The translations under genes were made by a program, and so were the position numbers. Positions 24,565 through 33,413 of a stretch of 64,000 bases of DNA are shown here, in pieces. The DNA comes from CAZMZF01 sp964570765 (lineage in GTDB: Bacteria; Zixibacteria; MSB-5A5; RBG-16-43-9), in contig CAZMZF010000010.1 of assembly GCA_964570765.1 (NCBI GenBank), positions 1 through 64,000 of the forward strand. Reading direction: 5' to 3'. Position 1 is the stretch's first letter; each line of letters starts with the position of its first letter. The notes beneath the pieces were generated by a model, which was not told where the DNA came from, did no database searches, and saw only the letters and a list, made by a program, of their open reading frames with translations.

Positions 24565-26241
24565 TTAATAAGAACAGGGCTCCGGTCCGCCTTTAAAAAG
24601 ATAATTTATCAGATAAACTACATCTGAAATAGTGGTATTCTGGTCGCAGTTGACGTCTCCTCTATACAGAAGGTATGGCGATGGTCCGCCTTTAAGCAGA
24701 TAGTTGATTAAAAAGACCACATCTGAAACGCTCGGATGCCCATTTCGATTTACGTCTCCAGTGCTAAAAGAATATTGAACTGCGGCTAAAAGGTCTATTA
24801 ACCCCCAGCCGTAAGTGTTGTTAGGAGTAAGGGCATTATTAGCCGTATAGATCAAAGCCTCTCTTACCTTCCAGGGAACCCAGTCTGGATGAGCTGAGAG
24901 CAGAACTGCGGCGCATCCTCCTACTAAAGGAGTTGAAAGAGATGTTCCACCTACATATCCAAAGGTATTGGTGTCAGTAGCTGTGGCACAATAAGTGCTA
25001 ACCCCTCTGGCTACTACTTCAGGCTTAATTCTTCCGTCACCCGTTGGTCCTCGTGAACTGAAACTGGCAATCGTGCCTGAGCTATTCACCGCTCCGCAAG
25101 AGATAATAGAGTCAGCATCTGCGGGAGTTATTAAAGTGGTATCTCCGGGACCTTCATTCCCCATAGCATTACAGACCACTATTCCTAAACTGGCGGCTAT
25201 ATCTGCGGCTATAGTTGTTACTGCAGTATTACCATCTAATTGCTGGCGGGTATAAGTGAAACCATCATCAAAATCAAGATAACCCAGAGAGCTGGAGATA
25301 ACATCTGCGCCAATACTGTCGGCCCACTCCATCCCGGCTACCCAGTTATCCTCTTCTATCCGGGTTTCGGTTGGAACATATTCGGTTTTAGCTAAGATAA
25401 AGTTAGCTTTATAAGCTGGACCATATAGGGTTCCATCTATTTCTCCACCTAAAGCTGACCAGGTGTAGGTTCCGTGATTATGTTGACTTGTCGCATCCTG
25501 TCCGGGCTCATTCTGGGTATTAGTGTCGAGATTTATAAAATCGTATTCAGCTAAAACTCTTCCTTCTGAAAAAGCAGATTTAAAAGCTTTATGGTCTTTT
25601 CTAAAGCCGGTATCCATCATACAGACTAAAACTCCCTGTCCATTATAACCTAAAGCATGCACTGCCGGAACGTTTATCTGCTGGAGTTGATCATAGGATG
25701 GACCATAATTAATTGGAACCAAAGGCTTCCATTGAGGTTGAACTTCTTCTTTTATAGGTTTGCGAATATATGTAAGGACAGGCTTTATAGATTTGATAAA
25801 GGGAAGGAGAGCTATCTGTTCTAATATATTCTGGGAGACCTCAAAGCTAACCGCATTAAGCCAGCGACTTGGCTGACGCAATTTAGCTCCTAAAGTGGTT
25901 ATCCTCTCAATGTATGGGTGGTGCATCGGTAAATCTATAAAACTTACCAGTTCACCTTTGATAGACTTGGCTCTGCGTTGTAAGGATTTTACAGGAAAAA
26001 GATTTTGAGTCCTGCTCTTTGCTTTCACATAGCTTTCCTGGTCAAAAATTCCTTTATCAGTGAAATAGACCCAGACTTTGACCTTTTCATCAGAGGGTTT
26101 ATTTGATAAATAGGTTCTTAGTTCTGGAGAGATAACTGGATAATCCTTAGTATTGACTAAAGGTTTCTCAACACTCCAGGATAAAGTAACGTTGATAAAT
26201 AGAAAGAATGATAAGAAGAGAAGATTCCTGCCTTTACACAT
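24565..26241 (-). CDS. Secreted subtilisin-like (S8) protease with dockerin module
   Basis: 558 residues: signal peptide (to about residue 23), a propeptide-like N-terminus, then a peptidase S8 domain with the triad Asp in MMDTGFRKDH, His in QHNHGTYTW and Ser in GGTSLSTP. The paired dockerin spans about 493-556, with loops DVNRNGHPSVSD and DVNCDQNTTISD, each followed by VVxLINYLxKGGP, ending PCSY. Secretion and surface or complex attachment through the dockerin are expected; no cohesin is in the window. A textbook AAGGAGG lies before the ATG on the - strand. Confidence 0.93.
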   Translation of the reverse strand: MCKGRNLLFLSFFLFINVTLSWSVEKPLVNTKDYPVISPELRTYLSNKPSDEKVKVWVYFTDKGIFDQESYVKAKSRTQNLFPVKSLQRRAKSIKGELVSFIDLPMHHPYIERITTLGAKLRQPSRWLNAVSFEVSQNILEQIALLPFIKSIKPVLTYIRKPIKEEVQPQWKPLVPINYGPSYDQLQQINVPAVHALGYNGQGVLVCMMDTGFRKDHKAFKSAFSEGRVLAEYDFINLDTNTQNEPGQDATSQHNHGTYTWSALGGEIDGTLYGPAYKANFILAKTEYVPTETRIEEDNWVAGMEWADSIGADVISSSLGYLDFDDGFTYTRQQLDGNTAVTTIAADIAASLGIVVCNAMGNEGPGDTTLITPADADSIISCGAVNSSGTIASFSSRGPTGDGRIKPEVVARGVSTYCATATDTNTFGYVGGTSLSTPLVGGCAAVLLSAHPDWVPWKVREALIYTANNALTPNNTYGWGLIDLLAAVQYSFSTGDVNRNGHPSVSDVVFLINYLLKGGPSPYLLYRGDVNCDQNTTISDVVYLINYLFKGGPEPCSY

Positions 26242-26290
26242 CTAAGACCTCCTTAAAATTAAGTTCCGAAAGTCAATGCTCTCATTTTAT

Positions 26291-26318
26291 AATTTAACCA
26301 AAATCCCGATTTTGTCAA
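26291..26318 (-). promoter_or_regulatory. Candidate promoter of the subtilase gene
   Basis: On the - strand: TTGACA, 16 bases, TAAATT, about 50 bases before the ATG. The same pair with the same spacing precedes the dockerin metalloprotease gene at 51030-51057. The rest of the 317-base gap between the divergent genes holds no palindrome. Confidence 0.45.
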
Positions 26319-26506
26319 CCTATCAATAACTTAATACGAATAAAGTTTGATCTAAAGTATGGGGAAATTCCCATATCCTGTAGAGATTAGCCAATTTATT
26401 GAAACAGAATTGTAGAGATGTCCAATTAACTCTTCAGAGAGAGAGTCGAATCCTAAGTGGATTAATGACTTATATAAGTTGAACTTGTATCCTAATAATA
26501 ACTTAT

Positions 26507-26522
26507 TGGCATAGTTATTGCT
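26507..26522 (+). promoter_or_regulatory. Sigma-54 promoter of the minor pilin operon
   Basis: TGGCATAGTTATTGCT fits the sigma-54 consensus TGGCAC-R-N4-TTGC-W at every strongly conserved position, with GG and GC ten bases apart. It ends 36 bases before the pilV ATG. Confidence 0.75.
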
Positions 26523-26558
26523 CAATGATTTGTTGGTTTCTAGAGAAAAGGAGAAACG

Positions 26559-26951
26559 ATGCTACAAAGATTTAAAAATATAAAGGGGCTTAGTCTTTTA
26601 GAGGTCTTAGTGGCAATGTTGATTTTAGCCTTTGGAGTATTAGGTCTGGCACCTATGATTGTTACTACGATGTTCTCAGGTAGTTATTCTAATGATGTAA
26701 CCAAGGCTAATGTCATAGCTCAGGATAAGTTGGAATTTATGAAGAATTTAGTTTCTTTCAACCCTCTACCCTGGATTGAGGTGACCAGTAATCTCAACGG
26801 GACTTTCACACGAACTACCAGAGTGGATGTTGATACGACAGACATATCAGTGCCGGCTGGGGTATATCGTATCAAGATAACTATTAACTGGACAGATAAA
26901 GTAGGTAAGACCAGAACAGTAAACTATTATACCTATAAGATGAGAACTTAA
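26559..26951 (+). CDS. Minor pilin, PilV-like prepilin
   Basis: 130 residues. Prepilin motif KGLSLLEVLVAMLILAFGVLG with cleavage after Gly and Glu at +5, followed by the GVLGLAPM that is typical of PilV/GspI members. AAAGGAG precedes the ATG. First gene of a tight operon of four prepilin-type genes, then pilMNOPQ. Minor pilins form the tip complex that primes pilus assembly. Confidence 0.85.
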   Translation: MLQRFKNIKGLSLLEVLVAMLILAFGVLGLAPMIVTTMFSGSYSNDVTKANVIAQDKLEFMKNLVSFNPLPWIEVTSNLNGTFTRTTRVDVDTTDISVPAGVYRIKITINWTDKVGKTRTVNYYTYKMRT

Positions 26952-26952
26952 A

Positions 26953-27495
26953 ATGAGATTCAAGTTTAAAGTAAATCCAGTTAATAGCCAGAAAGGTTTA
27001 AGCTTGGTTGAGCTTTTGATTGCTGCTACCCTGACAGTTCTAATCGGATCAGTTATGTTAGACTTCTATATATCCCAGCATAACCAGTTTTTAGTGCAGG
27101 AGGAGATCTCCGATATGCAGCAGAACGGTCGGGTAGCTATGGACGAGATCGCAAAAAATATAAGAAAAGCTGGATACGGATTGACAGGACAACCTTCGAT
27201 CTCCGTTGGGGCTGATACTTTAAAGGTCTATTTTATGAATGGCTCCCAAACTGATACCATAGCTTACTATATCTCCAGGGCAGATGCCCTGCATCCAAAT
27301 CTAATGAAAAAGGTAGGTTCAGGTTCAGCTCAAGTCTTTGCTGAAAACATAGACTCACTTAAGTTTACCCAAAGTGGTAAATTAATCTATGTGAGGATTG
27401 TTGCCAGAGAAAATACAAAACATGATCATTTCCTCGGAGACAAATATCGTCGAAGAATTTTAAGCTCTAACGTTAAGGTAAGGAATGACCTCTAA
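26953..27495 (+). CDS. Minor pilin, PilW-like prepilin
   Basis: 180 residues. QKGLSLVELLIAATLTVLIG is the prepilin segment, and QEEISDMQQNGRVAMDEIAKNIRKAGYG is characteristic of the PilW/GspJ group. It starts one base after the pilV stop and overlaps the possible upstream start of the next gene. It is part of the tip minor-pilin set. Confidence 0.85.
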   Translation: MRFKFKVNPVNSQKGLSLVELLIAATLTVLIGSVMLDFYISQHNQFLVQEEISDMQQNGRVAMDEIAKNIRKAGYGLTGQPSISVGADTLKVYFMNGSQTDTIAYYISRADALHPNLMKKVGSGSAQVFAENIDSLKFTQSGKLIYVRIVARENTKHDHFLGDKYRRRILSSNVKVRNDL

Positions 27496-27505
27496 AGGAG
27501 AAAAA

Positions 27506-29155
27506 ATGAAAAGATTTATTAATGAAGAAAAAGGGTCAGCTTTACTTTTAGCCTTGATCATAATGGTTATGCTAGCTTTCGTTTTTATAGCAGCATTAAC
27601 CACCTCGGTTACTGATATGGACATCTCAAAGAACCAGAAAGAGAGAACTTCTGCTTTTTATATGGCTGAATCAGGTTTAGAGTTAGGGATGGGTGTGCTG
27701 AAAGGTCACCCGAATATGTTGAATAATGATTCCTTAGAAGCATTGATAAATGCCAGCTCTAATTTGGGTAACGGAAGCTTTAGTGTAGACGTTACCGGCA
27801 CAGCCCCATATAAAACCCTGACCTCTGATGGGAATTCATCTGAAGGGCAGAGTCAGGTTCAGGTAATGGTAAAGAGGAAAAAAGATCCATTTAATATCTG
27901 GAATAATATAGTTTTTGCTGGAGTAGGTCAATCAGGACACAGTATAGCTGGAAATGTCTCTTTTCACGGACCAGTCCATATCCTGGGAGAGGGTGAGCCA
28001 TTTACTGACTCTAATGGCAATGGAAGTTGGGATCCGTCTGATACTTACACTGATTTAAACGGAAATGGAGTATGGAACTCGGGAGAGCCTCTTTCGACCG
28101 ACTCAGACGGAGATGGAGTATGGGACCCTACTGAACCATATACAGACTCAAATGGAAACGGTTTATACGATGGAACCCTTACTGCTGTGGACTTAGCCTA
28201 CGAACTTACCGGAACTGCCAGAATTTACAATAACTATACAGGCATAACCTCAGCCTTATCCTCAAGGATACCGCCTATAGATACAACCACTTTTAATGGT
28301 GAGCTGGTAAATACTCTGGATGCTGAACTCAGAGTAAAACACGGACAGGTAAGTTTATCTGGATCTGCAACTGTGGGACAACCTAATGCTTCCGGTAATA
28401 GTGTAAAAGAGACGATGGATGGATGTTATGTTAGTGATGGGTATACCGGGAATAAAGGAGCTAACCAAGTTTATTCAGATAATGGAACAAATCAAGGTTA
28501 TGATTTAGAAGACGGTCCGAGCTTTCCTAATCTAAGTGATGCTTTTACGGATCCGATAAGTGGAACTTCGTACCCGTCGTTCCAAAATTATTTGTATAAT
28601 AATGCTCTGGTTATAAATGGGAATGTAAATTTAACACCTGGAACTTCCTATCCAGCTCAATCTAATTCCAAGGGGAGTATCTATTTAGATAATAGTGGCA
28701 ATTTACAGATCAGTGGAATAGTCTATGTAACCGGCAATATTAATATCAATAATGGTAGTGGTGGAAATAAAAGCACTCCTATCTTATTCGACGGAAGAGG
28801 AACTATGGTCTCGGCTGGGGACATCAATATCAGCACCCATGTTTTATCCAAGGGGATGTTCCCTACAGACGATGTGATAGGCTTTGTTTCTGCTAATAAC
28901 CTGAATATTGGAACCGGCTCAGGCGATTCACATCTGAATATTATGGGTGCCTTATACGCTCAGGAGAAAATTTCTAATGCCAAGCAGAATCAAATAGCCG
29001 GCGCTATGGTTTCAAGTTATTTCGATATTAAAAATGTGCCAGACCTATTTCATGTGCCTGCTATAGTTGATAATTTACCTCCAGGCATGCCAGGAGGAGG
29101 GACTTCTTATAAATATACTTATCAAATAGTACCCAATAGCTGGAGAGAATTATAA
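27506..29155 (+). CDS. PilX-like minor pilin with long C-terminal domain and calcium-loop-like repeats
   Basis: 549 residues from the ATG at 27506, chosen because AAAGGAG lies just before it; an in-frame ATG at 27485 lies inside pilW. The N-terminal EEKGSALLLALIIMVMLAFVF and AFYMAESGLELG match the PilX N-terminal family. The protein is much longer than typical PilX (about 170-200). At about residues 165-225 there are four D-x-N-G-N-G-x-W loops (DSNGNGSWDPSD, DLNGNGVWNSGE, DSDGDGVWDPTE, DSNGNGLYDG). The remaining region is Gly/Asn/Ser-rich and beta-like. It could be a tip adhesin; no PilY1 is present here. Confidence 0.82.
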   Translation: MKRFINEEKGSALLLALIIMVMLAFVFIAALTTSVTDMDISKNQKERTSAFYMAESGLELGMGVLKGHPNMLNNDSLEALINASSNLGNGSFSVDVTGTAPYKTLTSDGNSSEGQSQVQVMVKRKKDPFNIWNNIVFAGVGQSGHSIAGNVSFHGPVHILGEGEPFTDSNGNGSWDPSDTYTDLNGNGVWNSGEPLSTDSDGDGVWDPTEPYTDSNGNGLYDGTLTAVDLAYELTGTARIYNNYTGITSALSSRIPPIDTTTFNGELVNTLDAELRVKHGQVSLSGSATVGQPNASGNSVKETMDGCYVSDGYTGNKGANQVYSDNGTNQGYDLEDGPSFPNLSDAFTDPISGTSYPSFQNYLYNNALVINGNVNLTPGTSYPAQSNSKGSIYLDNSGNLQISGIVYVTGNININNGSGGNKSTPILFDGRGTMVSAGDINISTHVLSKGMFPTDDVIGFVSANNLNIGTGSGDSHLNIMGALYAQEKISNAKQNQIAGAMVSSYFDIKNVPDLFHVPAIVDNLPPGMPGGGTSYKYTYQIVPNSWREL

Positions 29156-29177
29156 AATATTAAACGAGGTAAGTAAA

Positions 29178-29663
29178 ATGTTATTAAAGAAGAATCAAAA
29201 AGGATTTACTTTCATCGAGTTGATGATTGTGGTGGTGATAATAGGAATTATGGCAGCCCTGGCTGCAGGACGTTTTGACAAGTTCTTTCTCAACCAGAAG
29301 CTTAAATCCAAAGGTAGAGACCTGCTTTCCAGCCTGCGTTTAGCCCGTTCTTATGCAGTAGCACGCAGAGCTTCCTATGGCATCTATTTTGATTTGAATA
29401 ATCGTCAATATATCCTGTTTAAAGATGTAGTGAATCCATCATCTTATACCTATGATTCCGGAGACTCGGTTTTAAAAACTGAGCCATTGTCTAATATATT
29501 TTCTTTTAATAACTGTACTTTTACTAATACAGCGGTGATTTACCTTTCAACCGGATCTGCCTCTTCCTCTGGAGCTGTGGATATCTATAATTCAGAGCTC
29601 TCTAAATATGTAAGGGTAGATGTTCTGGCAAGCACCGGAAGAGCTCGTCTAACCAAAAGTTAA
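29178..29663 (+). CDS. GspH/FimT-type minor pseudopilin
   Basis: 161 residues. QKGFTFIELMIVVVIIGIMAAL is the prepilin segment, and the following LLSSLRLARSYAVARRASYGIYFD is the GspH/FimT signature. GAGGTAAG precedes the ATG. Fourth of the minor pilin genes; its 170-base AT-rich downstream gap leads to pilM without a visible terminator. Confidence 0.87.
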   Translation: MLLKKNQKGFTFIELMIVVVIIGIMAALAAGRFDKFFLNQKLKSKGRDLLSSLRLARSYAVARRASYGIYFDLNNRQYILFKDVVNPSSYTYDSGDSVLKTEPLSNIFSFNNCTFTNTAVIYLSTGSASSSGAVDIYNSELSKYVRVDVLASTGRARLTKS

Positions 29664-29833
29664 TATATTTAATAAAAAATGTTTTTCCAAAACTATTAAA
29701 AGTATATTTTTTATCATATTTAAATCGTACTAAAAAAATTCTATTTTTCCTCTTAATATTTTAAAAAAATAGTCGATAAAGAAATTAGTGATTTAAAGAT
29801 TAAAAACGAAAAACATTTTTCAAAGAAAAAGAT

Positions 29834-30886
29834 ATGGCTTTAGGAAAAAAGGGAAGAACGGTAGCTGGGCTGGATATAGGTGCCAGCTCTATTAAGCTAA
29901 TCAAGTTTGAAGAAAAAGGTGGGGCTTATATTTTGAGGGCTCTGGGAATCAGGGAGATTCCACCGAACGCAATTGTAGATGAGGAGATCAAGGATCGGGA
30001 TACTTTGATCTATAACATTCAATCGTTAATCGATCAGTGTGATCCCAGGATAAAAGAGGTTGCTATAGCGGTAGCGGGACATGGGGTGTTGAATGACAAA
30101 TTAACTATGGATAAGAAATCAGGTAGCGAAGCAGAACAGGCTATCCTTTTTGAAGCTGAACAGAGAAGCCCTTTTGATGTAGACGATGTAAGTTTAGATT
30201 ATCATATTATTAAGGTGAATGAGGATATCAATAAGATGGATGTCTTATTGGTAGCCGCTCGTAAAGATTTTCTAAAATCCTATATAGATTTAATCCTGGA
30301 TGCCGGGCTAAAGCCGGTATTAGTGGATACCGAAACTTTAGCCTTGTTGAATGCTTATGAGATAAATTATGAGATAAATCCGGAAAAGGTGACCGTTTTA
30401 ATAAATATTGGATTTGATACCATCAATTTGACTTTTATCAAAGATGGAGTTTATAATTCTGCCAGGGATATTTCCTCTGGGACTCGTTTGATATACGAAT
30501 CGATAATGAAGGAATTCCGTCTTAATCCGGAATTAGCTCAAAAAACTCTTAAAGGAGAGATGGGGAACTCCATTGACCAGGATATGCTGAAAGCCACAGT
30601 GGTAACTTCATCTGAGGAGTTAATCTCCGGACTAGAAGTTGCTTTATCCTATTTCAAATCTTCAGCCAAGGTTTCCAATGTGGACTGGATAGTTATGAGT
30701 GGAGGAGGAACTTTAATTCCTTTCCTACCAGAGTTCATCCAGTCGAAGTTAAATATACAGGTGGAGATAGTTAATCCTTTAAGAAATATAGAATATGACC
30801 CAGATGTTTTCAGACAAGTCCAGCCGGAGAAAATAGCACCGCTTTTAACCATTGCGGTTGGATTAGCTGCAAGGAAGGTAAAGTAA
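29834..30886 (+). CDS. pilM: Type IV pilus assembly protein PilM
   Basis: 350 residues, actin-like ATPase fold. Seen: GLDIGASSIKLIKF as phosphate 1 region, the DTETLALLNAYE segment, and MSGGGTLIPFLPEFIQ near the end. It is a cytosolic partner that binds the N-terminus of PilN and links to the motor ATPase. First of a contiguous pilM-N-O-P-Q set; the stop and the next ATG are one base apart. Confidence 0.95.
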   Translation: MALGKKGRTVAGLDIGASSIKLIKFEEKGGAYILRALGIREIPPNAIVDEEIKDRDTLIYNIQSLIDQCDPRIKEVAIAVAGHGVLNDKLTMDKKSGSEAEQAILFEAEQRSPFDVDDVSLDYHIIKVNEDINKMDVLLVAARKDFLKSYIDLILDAGLKPVLVDTETLALLNAYEINYEINPEKVTVLINIGFDTINLTFIKDGVYNSARDISSGTRLIYESIMKEFRLNPELAQKTLKGEMGNSIDQDMLKATVVTSSEELISGLEVALSYFKSSAKVSNVDWIVMSGGGTLIPFLPEFIQSKLNIQVEIVNPLRNIEYDPDVFRQVQPEKIAPLLTIAVGLAARKVK

Positions 30887-30887
30887 G

Positions 30888-31589
30888 ATGATAGAGATAA
30901 ATTTACTTCCCAAGGAGTTAAGAAAAAGAAGAGGGATATTTACTCTAAAGAAAAACACTGCCTATATTTTTGGCGCAGGAGGAGTATTAATTATCCTTCT
31001 GATCTTTATAAGTATCTTGCAAGGGATAAGGCTTCAAGGTTTAAACCGTAAAATAGCTGAAGCTCAGAAAAGAAAAGAAGAGCTTAAAGAAAGTATACGG
31101 CTGGTGGATGCCCTGACCGAGCTTAAGTATAAGATCTTAATGCGCCTTTCCGCCATCGAGTCTCTGGATAAAGATCGCTCCACCTGGATTGACATTATGG
31201 AGGATTTAAGCTCAAGAGTTCCTGACTATCTATGGCTTTCTTCTTTTAAGGAGACTCCTCCAGTTGCCCCCACAGTGCCTAAGGTTCAGACAACAGAAGA
31301 AGGAGTAGTTGATACTGTTAAAGTGACTCAACCTCAAGCACCACCAGTGTTAAGTCGAAAAGTCATCATTGAAGGTTACACCTTTTCTCTTAATAGCTTA
31401 GCTACTTTAATATTAAACCTGATGAGATCAAACTATTTTAATAATATAGAGTTAAATTACGTGAAATTGGCTGAGCTGGAGAAGCAGAAAGCCTACAGCT
31501 TTCAGCTAACCAGTGACCTTTTCTATGCCAGCCAGATCGATACTCAGAAGGAGCTAGCATTAAATCAAACCGGGTTATCTTCCCCTTAA
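30888..31589 (+). CDS. pilN: Type IV pilus alignment protein PilN
   Basis: 233 residues. The cytoplasmic tail begins MIEINLLPKELRKRRG, the PilN motif that docks into PilM, followed by one transmembrane helix (about 25-45), a coiled coil and a ferredoxin-like periplasmic domain. A Pro/Thr/Val-rich insert lies at about residues 125-150. Confidence 0.92.
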   Translation: MIEINLLPKELRKRRGIFTLKKNTAYIFGAGGVLIILLIFISILQGIRLQGLNRKIAEAQKRKEELKESIRLVDALTELKYKILMRLSAIESLDKDRSTWIDIMEDLSSRVPDYLWLSSFKETPPVAPTVPKVQTTEEGVVDTVKVTQPQAPPVLSRKVIIEGYTFSLNSLATLILNLMRSNYFNNIELNYVKLAELEKQKAYSFQLTSDLFYASQIDTQKELALNQTGLSSP

Positions 31590-31620
31590 AAGGGGATTGG
31601 ACAGTTTTTAGGAGGATGAA

Positions 31621-32211
31621 ATGGATTTAAAAGATCCAAAGATCCAAAAATTACTTTTGATAGCATTGGTCGCCTTTTTGGCAATTTATTTTTGGTATGC
31701 CAGGATTTATTCTCTGAATATTAGGAAAATAAACCAGAAACAAGCAGAATATGAGATGCTCCTTACCAATTTGAAAAACGTAGAGATGAAAGCCAAGAGT
31801 TTTCAAAACCTTAAAGCTGAATATGAAAGCCTACTTTCGAGATATAAACAGGTGGAGCTGCTTTTACCTGAAGAAAAACAGATCCCCTTATTTTTAACCC
31901 AGTTGCAGGCGGCCTCTCAGAACTCAGAGGCTAAAATAATTCAGATTTTACCTCAAGGCCTAATGCCAATTACTTTTTACAATGCCGCATATTTTGCTTT
32001 GGAGTTCAAAGGGAATTACGAGGATATAGGGACTTTTTTCGCCAGCGTAGCTAATTTCCCTTTTTTGACCAATATCACTGATGTCAGCTTTTCCGGCTTA
32101 CCAAAAGATGAGGTGAAGAAGGAAAAGAGCACGATTGCAATTTCCTGTAAATTAACCACCTATTTTATAAAAGAAGAGGAAAAACTTAAGAAGGTAGAAT
32201 TTCCAAAATAG
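31621..32211 (+). CDS. pilO: Type IV pilus alignment protein PilO
   Basis: 196 residues: one N-terminal transmembrane helix (about 10-28), a coiled coil (35-75) and a ferredoxin-like domain with FTPLP-like features (FYNAAYFALEFKGNYEDIGTF). AGGAGG precedes the ATG. It forms a heterodimer with PilN in the inner-membrane platform. Confidence 0.92.
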   Translation: MDLKDPKIQKLLLIALVAFLAIYFWYARIYSLNIRKINQKQAEYEMLLTNLKNVEMKAKSFQNLKAEYESLLSRYKQVELLLPEEKQIPLFLTQLQAASQNSEAKIIQILPQGLMPITFYNAAYFALEFKGNYEDIGTFFASVANFPFLTNITDVSFSGLPKDEVKKEKSTIAISCKLTTYFIKEEEKLKKVEFPK

Positions 32212-32220
32212 GAAAATTCT

Positions 32221-33408
32221 ATGAAACAGAATAAGCTCTGGTTTGGAATTTTAATTAGTGTAATATTTTTACTGAGTCCTTTTTCTCTCCTTTGGGCAGA
32301 AAGCAATATTCAGAACATTACTCTCCAAAGGGAAGGAGACTATACTAAGATAACCATCTTAGCGGATGCACCTTTTCAATTTAATCATTTTATTGAGGAG
32401 AAAAAAGAAGGAAAGCCTTATCGGATTGTGATCGACTGTTTAAATGCGGTTAATTCTCTACCTCAAGGTAAGTTTTTGCAAATTCCTTCAGGAGTGATAA
32501 CCGCTATCCGTACCAGTCAATATCAAACCTCTCCGGATAAGATCTGTCGGATTGTTCTGGACCTCAAAAATCCAGTGGTCTATAAGGTGATAGAGGAGAA
32601 TGGGAAAAAGGGTGTCATATTGGCTCTTTCAACTCCTCAGGAACCAGTTTATCCTTTGTGGAGTGCAGTTCAGGAAAAATCAGTAAAAAGCGGGCAAAAA
32701 ACAACTGAATCAATTGAAACTAAAACAGTCGCAAAGGTCAGCCAGTCCGAATCTGAATCCAAAGTTGTGGAGAAACCCACAAAAACTATTACTGCTTCAA
32801 AAGAAAAATCTATAGAGAAACCTAAAAAAGAGTTAGCCGTTTCAACCGAAAAAGAGAAAGAAATAAAGCTTTCTCAAAAAACAGAAGTTACTCCCTCTGA
32901 GAAAGTGAAAGCACCGGATAAACCTGTTCCACCGGTAAAAAAAGAAGAGCAGAAAGAAATACCTGCGACAACAGAACAGCAGAAAGTTACCGAATCTAAA
33001 AAGATAGAAGTTGCAGCGATAGATACCCTGAAGAAAGAGCCTTCAGTAAATATAGCGGGTAAAGTAATAGAAGAAGTTCCAAAGAGAAAAATACTGGTCT
33101 ATCATAGCGGGGAAAGAAAAGATCCCTTTTCTCCTTTAACCGAGAAAAAGAATTTCTCAATGGGTGCAGTTCCTCTTCCCAGCATTGAGGAGCTTAAATT
33201 AGTGGGTATCTTAGAGGATCATAATGGGTTTAAAGCACTTTTAGAAAATGAACTGGGCTACGGTTATATTTTACAGCCAGGGGATAGGATAAGAAATGGA
33301 TCTGTAGTTTCCATAGATAAAGAAAGGATAATCTTTCAAATCCAGGAATATGGATTTACCAAAAATATAGCTTTAGAACTTTTCACACCTAATCAGGAAG
33401 AGAGGTAG
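32221..33408 (+). CDS. AMIN domain fused to a PilP-like lipoprotein-type domain
   Basis: 395 residues: signal peptide or anchor (1-27); an AMIN domain (about 28-140) with IQNITLQREGDYTKITI, RIVIDCLNAV and CRIVLDLKNPVVY; a long Lys/Glu/Thr/Pro-rich linker (about 145-290); and a C-terminal PilP-type domain (about 297-390) with RKDPFSPL, LKLVGILEDHNGFKAL and GDRIRNGSVVSI. AMIN normally sits at the N-terminus of PilQ and binds peptidoglycan; here PilQ lacks it and PilP carries it. There is no lipobox Cys after the signal, so it is not an obvious lipoprotein. Gene order between pilO and pilQ supports the PilP role. Confidence 0.85.
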   Translation: MKQNKLWFGILISVIFLLSPFSLLWAESNIQNITLQREGDYTKITILADAPFQFNHFIEEKKEGKPYRIVIDCLNAVNSLPQGKFLQIPSGVITAIRTSQYQTSPDKICRIVLDLKNPVVYKVIEENGKKGVILALSTPQEPVYPLWSAVQEKSVKSGQKTTESIETKTVAKVSQSESESKVVEKPTKTITASKEKSIEKPKKELAVSTEKEKEIKLSQKTEVTPSEKVKAPDKPVPPVKKEEQKEIPATTEQQKVTESKKIEVAAIDTLKKEPSVNIAGKVIEEVPKRKILVYHSGERKDPFSPLTEKKNFSMGAVPLPSIEELKLVGILEDHNGFKALLENELGYGYILQPGDRIRNGSVVSIDKERIIFQIQEYGFTKNIALELFTPNQEER

Positions 33409-33413
33409 ATTTT

